In this document: piece after piece, positions 5,356 through 11,225 of the stretch
Layout: every line of letters starts with the position of its first letter
Position numbering within the stretch: the stretch's first letter is position 1
Assembly: GCA_012519125.1 (NCBI GenBank)
Contig: JAAYQY010000059.1
Span: 1-11,225 of the forward strand
Source: Spirochaetales bacterium
Lineage (GTDB): Bacteria > Spirochaetota > Spirochaetia > Sphaerochaetales > Sphaerochaetaceae
DNA length: 11,225 nt
Reading direction: 5' to 3'
The notes under the pieces: generated by a model
The model's database searches: none
Seen by the model: only the letters and a program-made list of their open reading frames with translations
What the model was told of the DNA's origin: nothing
Made by a program: the position numbers and the translations under genes

Positions 5356-7449
5356 CTAAAAAGAGAATTCACCCTGCCGCTCTTCCCGCTTGGGGACCAC
5401 ACTTTCAAGCAGGGAGAGGAACGTCTGCTCGTCAATGACGGTCACTCCCAGCTTTTTGGCAGCCTCAAGCTTGCTTCCAGCCCCGCTTCCTGCCAACAGG
5501 TGGGTGGTTTTCCCCGTAACTGACGAGACGGTCCTCCCACCTCGCTTTTCCACCTCCTCAAGGGCGAGCGTGCGGGGATTGAAGTGTTCAAAACTTCCAG
5601 TTACGCACCAAACCTGACCAGCAAAACTCTGCTCATGGGGAGCCTCCTCTTGCTGTTGCTCCTCCATGGACAAGCCAAGGGTGGCCAGGGCATCGATGCG
5701 CCTGATCATCGCTGCATCGTTGAAGGCATCAATGTAGAGCTGGGCACTCTTCTCCCCTATCTGCTTGATGGAGACAAGGCGCTGGATATCCTGCTCTCTG
5801 GCCACGTTCAGCAACTTCTCCATGCTGTCCAGCCCCGCATTGACGAGAATGTCCGCACCCTTCTTCCCCAGCTCGGGAATTCCGAGGGCCACCAACACCT
5901 TGCGGAAGGGCTTCTTCAGACTTTTCTGGATACCGTCTTCGATGAGACGGATCTTTTTCTCCCCAAAGCCACTCTGCTCTCCCAAGGCTTTCCGGTAGTC
6001 GAGACGATAGAGGTCGTCCACATCAGTGACCAAACCCCGGTCGATGAGAACCGCAGCAGTCTCCGGGCCAAAGTTCTCGATGTCCATCCCATCCTTTCCG
6101 ATGAAAAACTCGATGCGTCCTTTCACCTGCTGGGGGCAGTTTGGATTCGGGCAGAAGGTATGAGCGCCTTTCTGTACCAAGACAGTGCTGCACACCGGGC
6201 ATGTGGTGGGCATATGATACGTGCCCTCCCCACCCTCAGCTTTCTCGATAACCCGTTCCACAGCAGGAATGACATCCCCGCGACGGCTTATTTCCACACT
6301 GTCGCCAACCCCCAATTCCAACATGTTGATGTAATCCTGGTTGTGCAGGGTGATGTTGCTGATGGTCGAGCCTGCGACCTGTACCGGCCGGACACGTGCC
6401 ACCGGGGTCACCCTTCCGGTACGACCTACTTGCACATCGATGGCGAGCACCTCGGTCTGGGCCTGCGGGGACTCGAATTTGTAGGCCATCGCCCACCTGG
6501 GGTGGTGTTCGGTGTACCCAAGCAACTCCCGGAAGGCAAGCTCATCAACCTTTGCCACCAGCCCGTCGATCTCATAAGCAAGCTCCTTGCGCCGCTTGGT
6601 GTGTGTATCGAGATAGGAGGCGATATCGCCGAAACTTCCGGCAAACCCATTCAGCTTTGCCTCTTTCAGCTTCTGCTTGGCCATTGTTGCATCCTGGGTG
6701 AAGTAGGCCAGGTTCTCATTGATGCGAAACCCATAAGAAGAAAGCGTCGAAAGAATCGAAAGATGATCCTTCATCTGGTCATCAGACTCCCAAAAACCCT
6801 CATAGACAAACATCTGAAGCGGCACCTTGGCTACTTGGCTGCTCTTGACCCGCCTGATCGTTCCTGCAGCAAGATTGCGCGGGTTGGCGAAAGGAACCTC
6901 CAGCTGCTCATTGAGCTGGGCAAACGAGGCCTTGGGAAGATACACCTCCCCACGTACGGCCAATGTCTGGTTGGTTGGGATGCGCAAGGGAACCGAGGCG
7001 ATGGTCCGTACATTGTCCGTCACATCGTTGCCGATGGCTCCGTTGCCACGGGTAACCGCCCGTCTCAACATCCCATCCTCATAGTAGAGTACGATGGAGA
7101 TGCCATCGATCTTCTCCTCGATGACGATCCCCACCTGTTCATCCAGCTTGGACTCAGTCTTCTCAATCCAGGCAAGCAGCTGTTCAGCGGAGTAGGACTT
7201 ATCCAGACTCAGGACCGGAATGGTATGGGCAACCTCAGGAAAGTCTGCATCCAGATCGCTTCCCACACGCCTCGTCGGCGAGTCGGGATAGCTGAACTCA
7301 GGATGATCCTTCTCAAGTTGCTGCAAGCGATCGAAGAGACGATCATACTCCAAATCGCTGACTTGCGGGCGGCTGTCCACATAGTAGGACTTCTGATACT
7401 CACTGAGCTGTTTGATGAGGGAGCGTACCTCTTGCTGAATTGCATTCAT
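5356..7449 (-). CDS. ligA: NAD-dependent DNA ligase
   Basis: The replicative and repair ligase that seals nicks using NAD+, 697 aa, full length (usual about 670). Domain order is canonical. The N-terminal Ia domain contains YYVDSRPQVSDLEYD. The adenylation domain has the AMP-accepting Lys113 in EEKIDG and further nucleotidyltransferase motifs (RGEVYLPK 166-173, YEIDGLVAKV 292-301, WAMAYKF 319-325). The OB fold includes GRTGRVTPVA (342-351). A zinc finger has Cys417, Cys420, Cys433 and Cys438, followed by helix-hairpin-helix repeats and a C-terminal BRCT domain (about 608-682). ATG 7449 is the only sensible start. It lacks a Shine-Dalgarno sequence and lies six bases after a good -10 box, predicting a leaderless mRNA. 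There is no terminator before the aminotransferase gene. Confidence 0.98.
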   Translation of the reverse strand: MNAIQQEVRSLIKQLSEYQKSYYVDSRPQVSDLEYDRLFDRLQQLEKDHPEFSYPDSPTRRVGSDLDADFPEVAHTIPVLSLDKSYSAEQLLAWIEKTESKLDEQVGIVIEEKIDGISIVLYYEDGMLRRAVTRGNGAIGNDVTDNVRTIASVPLRIPTNQTLAVRGEVYLPKASFAQLNEQLEVPFANPRNLAAGTIRRVKSSQVAKVPLQMFVYEGFWESDDQMKDHLSILSTLSSYGFRINENLAYFTQDATMAKQKLKEAKLNGFAGSFGDIASYLDTHTKRRKELAYEIDGLVAKVDELAFRELLGYTEHHPRWAMAYKFESPQAQTEVLAIDVQVGRTGRVTPVARVRPVQVAGSTISNITLHNQDYINMLELGVGDSVEISRRGDVIPAVERVIEKAEGGEGTYHMPTTCPVCSTVLVQKGAHTFCPNPNCPQQVKGRIEFFIGKDGMDIENFGPETAAVLIDRGLVTDVDDLYRLDYRKALGEQSGFGEKKIRLIEDGIQKSLKKPFRKVLVALGIPELGKKGADILVNAGLDSMEKLLNVAREQDIQRLVSIKQIGEKSAQLYIDAFNDAAMIRRIDALATLGLSMEEQQQEEAPHEQSFAGQVWCVTGSFEHFNPRTLALEEVEKRGGRTVSSVTGKTTHLLAGSGAGSKLEAAKKLGVTVIDEQTFLSLLESVVPKREERQGEFSF

Positions 7450-7455
7450 GGCTCG

Positions 7456-7484
7456 ATTGTACGGCCTTGGAAGCAGTGTGGCAA
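7456..7484 (-). promoter_or_regulatory. Sigma70-like promoter of ligA, leaderless geometry
   Basis: On the minus strand TTGCCA (7484-7479), a 17-nt spacer and TACAAT (7461-7456) each match consensus 5/6. The six bases CGAGCC then lead directly into ATG 7449, so the predicted start is the A of the start codon. This is the same arrangement as at the HAD gene (TATCAT, CGGCCA, ATG). Confidence 0.75.
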
Positions 7485-7506
7485 GCTGGGTTTACGGCAT
7501 CTCTCA

Positions 7507-7535
7507 TTGCTTCTGGGGAGCGTACATGCTATCTT
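7507..7535 (+). promoter_or_regulatory. Extended -10 promoter of the hydroxylase-like operon
   Basis: TTGCTT (7507-7512), a 17-nt spacer ending in TGC, then TATCTT (7530-7535) form a sigma70-like promoter with an extended -10 (TGnTATCTT). The start is expected near 7542, just before the GAGAGG ribosome binding site (7545-7550). It is divergent from the ligA promoter, with 22 bp between the two -35 boxes. GAAGCA (7470-7475) is repeated inverted as TGCTTC (7508-7513) across both promoters. Confidence 0.55.
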
Positions 7536-7558
7536 TCTACTTCAGAGAGGTAGGTAGG

Positions 7559-9520
7559 ATGGCAGAGAAGAAACCCTCGGCGGGCAAGGTGACAATGTTG
7601 CATGGGCTGGTGATAACCTCCTCAGTCGATGCAGGACGAATCGAGGAGATCGCCCTGCCAGAGCTGGACAACAACTTTGTTCTTGTCTCCACCAGAGATA
7701 TCCCGGGAACCAACCGGGTTCGCGTTTTGGACAGCGCAGTGCCACTGTTGACCTCCTCCACCATCTCCTACCACCGCCAGCCCGTATTGGCCCTTTTCGG
7801 GTACGACAGTGAGTCGGTGCAACTCAAAGCCCGGGAGATCAACATCTCCTATCAGTTGCCGGGCAGTGACCAAGGGGGGATGCCCGTCATCGAATCCACC
7901 CCGTACACCTACCACTATGGGAACCTTGAAACAGCCACCTCTGAGAAGGGTCTGGAAACACTTGAGAGAACCTACCGCTTCTCAGGCTCGGACTATCAGA
8001 GCAATACCCTCACGCGGATCAACGTGGAGATGGAGGGTGATATCCTGCATATCTATACCCCCACCCAGTGGCCGAGCCACGTCAGGGAGACGGTGAGCGA
8101 TACCACCGGCATCCCCAAGCGCAAGATAGTAATCCATAGACTTCCCTTCTATGCCCCTCACGACGAGATGCTGCTCGCCCCCTCCTCGCTCTCCTCCATC
8201 GCAGCCATCGCCTGCATCAAGGGAGAGTGTCCGGTTGAGCTGCTCTGCAAAATTGAAAGCTCCCGTCCTGAACTTACCATAAAACGCAAGAGTTGGTATC
8301 TCGTGGACGGACGTGTACACGCTGAGTCCATCGAAGTGCAGGTTAACCAAGGCTGTGAGCCCATGTTCAGTGATGAGATGTCAAACCAATTGATCGCAGG
8401 CCTGGTTCCGCTCTATCCACTGACCGCACTCGCCATCTCGATCACTTTCCACACCAGCAACACAGCACCGGCACACTTCTTCGGCGACTTGGGATACAAT
8501 GACGCTCTCTGTTCCACCGAGACCCACTACAGTGCCCTGGCCAAGATCACCGGCTACAATCCCCTGACCTGGAGGCTGAAGTTCGCAGCCGACAGCCCGA
8601 GCCACAGTCAGGCCATCCGTAGTGACAAGTACGCCAAACTGAAGGAACTGGTCAGCTCAGTAAGCGAACGGTCGGACTTTCAGCGAAAGAGTGCCGCCTA
8701 TGAGATGCAAAAACAGATGCGGGTCAAACTTTCCACCTTCTTCAACTACAGCCGTGGCATTGCCTTGGCCTGTGGGGCAGGTATCAGCGGGTTCAGCAGC
8801 GAATGCCGCTCGCTTCCCCAACAACCGGTCCAAATCACGCTCAACCCCAACAACAAGGTGGAGGTGAACACCTCCTTCTACCGCAACGGATCCAGTGCAG
8901 AGATCTGGCGCCAGATCATCTGCGAGGAACTGGGCGTCGCAAAGAGTGACATCTCTTTCTTGGAAGAACAGAAGGAGATGCTCGACAGCGGTCCTTCGGT
9001 GCTTGCCGCAAACAGTGGAAGAATGCCGATGCAGGTAGAGAAAGCCTGTAATCAGATTAAGGAAAAGCGATTCGTCCAACCCCTTCCCATTTGTGAAAGT
9101 GTCTTCTCTTCACGCCAGGCTTCGGCAAAAGGCTCACTGTTTTTCAGCAACAGCTATGTAGCAGTTGCCTTGGAGCTAGAGGTTGACTCGGTAACCCTTC
9201 AGCCGTTGGTTCGTTCAGTCTGGGCCTCAGTCTCACTTGCAAGGATTTTTGATGAACAAGTGCTCAAGAGCAAGATTCGGCATACCATCGTCACCACTCT
9301 CAGGGAAGCAGGAGCCCTGCTCTCCCACCGAAGCAGTTTTGACATCGATATTATGATAAAGGGAGAGGGGGAACAAATCTCCTCCTCAATCACCAGCGCC
9401 CTCAAGGGGGTGGTGAGTGCCGCCTTCATTTCGGCCCTTGAGCAGGCTTTGCTCAGTCCGGTGGCCAAGATGCCGGTGGATGGGGCCACTCTGCTTGCAG
9501 CCATGCGAGGCAAACCATGA
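7559..9520 (+). CDS. Divergent molybdenum-hydroxylase-type large subunit (XdhA/CoxL-like)
   Basis: Large subunit of a xanthine dehydrogenase/CO dehydrogenase-type complex, 653 aa versus the usual 750-800. The start at 7559 has GAGAGG 8 nt upstream and a promoter just before it; an in-frame ATG at 7448 lies upstream of that promoter. The a/b-hammerhead pattern is at about 56-100 (YHRQPVLALFGYDSESVQLKA, 71-91). The first cofactor domain has the TPTQWP equivalent at 167-172. GYNDALCSTETHYSALAKITGYNP (312-335) matches the conserved RGFG...E...LG.DP region, and KGEGE (601-605) matches the KGVGE motif with the catalytic Glu as Glu605. By eye alignment several cofactor motifs are lost: GGGFGGK is replaced by PFYAPHDE (196-203), the substrate Arg of RGFG is missing (A305-G309), and GQG is NGSS (443-446). 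No signal peptide. Hydroxylase activity is uncertain. The stop overlaps the next ATG by 4 nt. Confidence 0.8.
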   Translation: MAEKKPSAGKVTMLHGLVITSSVDAGRIEEIALPELDNNFVLVSTRDIPGTNRVRVLDSAVPLLTSSTISYHRQPVLALFGYDSESVQLKAREINISYQLPGSDQGGMPVIESTPYTYHYGNLETATSEKGLETLERTYRFSGSDYQSNTLTRINVEMEGDILHIYTPTQWPSHVRETVSDTTGIPKRKIVIHRLPFYAPHDEMLLAPSSLSSIAAIACIKGECPVELLCKIESSRPELTIKRKSWYLVDGRVHAESIEVQVNQGCEPMFSDEMSNQLIAGLVPLYPLTALAISITFHTSNTAPAHFFGDLGYNDALCSTETHYSALAKITGYNPLTWRLKFAADSPSHSQAIRSDKYAKLKELVSSVSERSDFQRKSAAYEMQKQMRVKLSTFFNYSRGIALACGAGISGFSSECRSLPQQPVQITLNPNNKVEVNTSFYRNGSSAEIWRQIICEELGVAKSDISFLEEQKEMLDSGPSVLAANSGRMPMQVEKACNQIKEKRFVQPLPICESVFSSRQASAKGSLFFSNSYVAVALELEVDSVTLQPLVRSVWASVSLARIFDEQVLKSKIRHTIVTTLREAGALLSHRSSFDIDIMIKGEGEQISSSITSALKGVVSAAFISALEQALLSPVAKMPVDGATLLAAMRGKP

Positions 9521-10068
9521 AAATTGAATGCAACATTGACGGAAAGGCTCTCTCGCTCTCCGTCAATTCCAACAAGCCCCTCTCCCTGATCCTCATGGAG
9601 GATGTGGGCAACAAGACGATCACCAGCCATTGCAAAGGCAATGCCTGCGGCAACTGCATCGTACTGCTCAATGATGAAGCCGCACTCAGCTGTGTAATTC
9701 CAGCCTTCCGGCTCAAGGATGCCACGATCAAGACCTTCGAGAGTTATCAGAAGACCCGCCAGTACCGCGATATTGAACGGGCCTATCAGGCTACGGGCAA
9801 CACCCCATGTCCCAACTGCTTTGCAAGCAAAACCCTCATCATCGAGTCCATTTTGCAGGAACTCACCAACAACACACGCACCAAGTCGTTTGGTTCCAAC
9901 AACCTCCCGCTCAGGATGGAGCAAACCGATGAGGAGAAACTGGACAAGAAAGCCATCATCCAGGAGCTCTCCTTGAATACGTGCCAGTGCATGGACATGT
10001 CGGAGATGCTCCAGATTGTCGAGATAGCCCTTACTTACAGGAGGCGCAAACGTGTACGAAGGAATTAG
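9517..10068 (+). CDS. [2Fe-2S] subunit of the hydroxylase-like complex (CoxS/XdhC-like)
   Basis: An electron-transfer subunit of 183 aa. The N-terminal ferredoxin-like domain binds one [2Fe-2S] cluster through Cys39, Cys44, Cys47 and Cys59, with exactly the canonical CX4CX2CX11C spacing. The helical C-terminal domain holds the second cluster through Cys98 and Cys101 and a CQC pair, Cys156 and Cys158. All eight ligands are present. Two points are odd. The Gln that normally precedes the CGFC motif and contacts the pterin is Pro97. The gap between CX2C and CXC is 54 residues instead of about 31, due to a polar insertion near 118-148. The C-terminus is basic (RRRKRVRRN). The start is translationally coupled to the large subunit (ATGA overlap), and GAGG lies 6 nt upstream. 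Confidence 0.9.
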   Translation: MKIECNIDGKALSLSVNSNKPLSLILMEDVGNKTITSHCKGNACGNCIVLLNDEAALSCVIPAFRLKDATIKTFESYQKTRQYRDIERAYQATGNTPCPNCFASKTLIIESILQELTNNTRTKSFGSNNLPLRMEQTDEEKLDKKAIIQELSLNTCQCMDMSEMLQIVEIALTYRRRKRVRRN

Positions 10069-10939
10069 GTCTCCTGTCATCCATGCTCCCAAAACCCTCA
10101 GCGAATTCGCAGCTATCGCCTGGCGATATCCGCAGGCCACAATCTGGGCAGGTGGAACCTACCTGATGAGCCAGAAAGAGTATTATCCCAGCGAAATCAA
10201 GGATGGGATCATCGACCTGGGAGGAATGGAGGAACTGAAGAAAATCACTCGCAACGACCGGTTTGTGGAAATCGGCTCCATGGTTACAGCCAGCCAGTTG
10301 CTCTCAGCAGGGAAACTGGTCCTGCCTGATATCCTGCAGGAGACCCTCAGGACGCTTGCCAGCCAGATTGTCAGGCGCCAGGTCACTATCGGAGGTTCTC
10401 TGTGTGTGCCCGATATGCGCCTTTCACTCTCCACCACCCTGGCCGTACTCGATGCGATGGCAGAGGTCAAGTACTATCAGGGAGGAAAGGTATCCACCCA
10501 CTGGATTCCCATCTCCAAGCTCTATGACCGAGAAGGAAAGCTCCTGCTCGGCGAGCAAAAAGCCCTCCTCACCAGGATCCGTATCGGCCTGGAATACGGT
10601 GATTATCAGAAGATCATTACCGTTGAGGACCCTATCCGCAGCACTGACGAATGTGTTATAGTGGCGTTCCAAGCGAAGCGTTCACAGAACTCCCTGAACA
10701 AGGTGCAGTTCTGTATCACCTTCCCCAGCAAGGCCTTCCACATCAGCAAGGATCTTGAGTCAAAACTGTCGGGAATGACCCTCCCGATTCATCCAGAACG
10801 GGTCAATACGCTCTCATATGAGCTGGTGACCGAATTGACCAAAATGCACTCAGCGATCAGTGATCTGCAATTGGAACGGGGAAGAAGAATCTTTGAGTCC
10901 TTCCTCCACGAACTGAATGCACAATCACTCTCGCAGTAG
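10052..10939 (+). CDS. FAD-binding subunit of the hydroxylase-like complex (CoxM/XdhB-like)
   Basis: A flavoprotein subunit of 295 aa, the usual length, expected to pass electrons from the Fe-S subunit to NAD+ or another acceptor. The vanillyl-alcohol-oxidase-type FAD fold shows AGGT (33-36), IGSMVTASQLL (74-84) and TIGGS (112-116), followed by the LAVLDA helix (130-135). A CO-dehydrogenase flavoprotein C-terminal-like domain fills about 185-290. The normal AGGTDL and TIGGN motifs read AGGTYL and TIGGS, so flavin contacts are slightly changed. The GTG start at 10052 is chosen because a strong AGGAGG (10039-10044) lies 7 nt upstream. The gene overlaps the Fe-S gene by 17 nt. No XdhC/CoxI-type maturation gene is visible downstream; dnaE follows. 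Confidence 0.88.
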   Translation: MYEGIRSPVIHAPKTLSEFAAIAWRYPQATIWAGGTYLMSQKEYYPSEIKDGIIDLGGMEELKKITRNDRFVEIGSMVTASQLLSAGKLVLPDILQETLRTLASQIVRRQVTIGGSLCVPDMRLSLSTTLAVLDAMAEVKYYQGGKVSTHWIPISKLYDREGKLLLGEQKALLTRIRIGLEYGDYQKIITVEDPIRSTDECVIVAFQAKRSQNSLNKVQFCITFPSKAFHISKDLESKLSGMTLPIHPERVNTLSYELVTELTKMHSAISDLQLERGRRIFESFLHELNAQSLSQ

Positions 10940-10958
10940 GCGCGTGGAGTACTGATAC

Positions 10959-11225
10959 ATGTCTGAAAATGAAGAGCAAGCCATGCAGAAAGCTTTTGTC
11001 CATCTGCACAACCATACCGATTTCTCCCTTCTTGATGGAGCAGCACCCATCAAGCGCTACATGGAGAAGGCCAAGAGTCTTGGCATGACCAGTCTGGCCA
11101 TCACTGATCATGGAAACATGTTTGGCTCACTACGCTTCTATTATGCAGCCAAGGATGCTGGAATCAATCCCATCATAGGCTGTGAGTTCTATTGCAACCC
11201 CACCGGTCACACCGAACGGCCCGCA
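10959..11225 (+). CDS. dnaE: DNA polymerase III alpha subunit, N-terminal part
   Basis: The first 89 codons of the replicative polymerase; the frame is open to the right edge. The PHP domain starts at once: HLHNHTDFSLLDGA (residues 15-28), then LAITDHGNMFGSLRFYYAAKDAGI and PIIGCEFY. The metal-binding HLHNHTD and TDHGN residues are intact, unlike in E. coli DnaE, so the PHP domain may be catalytically active, as in many non-proteobacterial DnaE proteins. ATG 10959 has GGAG 10 nt upstream; a second in-frame ATG lies at 10983. The gene begins 19 nt after the flavin subunit with no terminator between, so at least part of its transcription may come from the hydroxylase-like operon. Confidence 0.95.
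   Translation, partial: MSENEEQAMQKAFVHLHNHTDFSLLDGAAPIKRYMEKAKSLGMTSLAITDHGNMFGSLRFYYAAKDAGINPIIGCEFYCNPTGHTERPA

Noticed and set aside
5584..7557. A 657-codon open frame on the plus strand
   Set aside because: It lies wholly antisense to ligA, whose domains and motifs are complete. The product has no recognisable domain, and the frame is the usual antisense shadow of a G+C-biased third codon position.
7448..7558. Extended start of the large subunit at ATG 7448
   Set aside because: It would overlap the ligA start and lie upstream of the predicted promoter. The ATG at 7559 has a proper ribosome binding site, and the extra 37 residues do not fit the family.
9199..10140. A 313-codon minus-strand frame
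   Set aside because: Antisense to the large-subunit, Fe-S and flavin genes, which show conserved motifs and coupled starts.

Overview
The window (11,225 bases, moderate G+C) looks like chromosomal core DNA of a free-living or gut spirochaete, most likely Sphaerochaeta-like. This rests on the treponeme-like phosphofructokinase clade (long N-terminal extension, GGDGT plus PKTIDND), the general protein character and the G+C level; it is an inference, since no rRNA is present. There is no mobile element, CRISPR array, tRNA or rRNA.

Layout. (1) 1-1581, minus: a HAD-family hydrolase and, overlapping it by 13 nt, a DMT/EamA transporter that runs off the left edge. (2) 1582-2284: an intergenic region rich in RNA signals. 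It holds the pfk terminator, a perfect 9-bp inverted repeat, and a complete predicted small-RNA unit on the minus strand (promoter near 2026-2054, transcript about 2018 to 1902, strong intrinsic terminator). This RNA carries two copies of UAACCUCCUUU, the same pyrimidine motif as the 16S rRNA 3' end. (3) 2285-7449, minus: ligA, then a tightly overlapping cluster of aminotransferase, single-domain ModE-like regulator and phosphofructokinase, with its own promoter after ligA and a clear terminator after pfk. (4) 7450-7558: a divergent promoter region. (5) 7559-10939, plus: three overlapping genes in the order large, Fe-S and FAD subunit of a molybdenum-hydroxylase-type complex, followed 19 nt later by the start of dnaE, which runs off the right edge.

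How the genes work together. The Fe-S subunit keeps all eight cluster cysteines and the FAD subunit keeps its flavin-loop glycines. The large subunit is short and has lost most molybdopterin-contact motifs while keeping what looks like the catalytic Glu (KGEGE). The complex is therefore either a strongly divergent hydroxylase or an electron-transfer complex with a rebuilt active site. A ModE-type DNA-binding protein is encoded on the other side of ligA, inside a metabolic operon rather than beside molybdate transport genes.

Translation signals fall into two classes. Most genes have a GGAGG-like ribosome binding site. The HAD gene and ligA instead have a sigma70 promoter whose -10 hexamer ends six bases before the ATG, which predicts leaderless mRNAs. 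The most interesting items are the anti-Shine-Dalgarno small RNA, the paired leaderless promoters and the altered hydroxylase.
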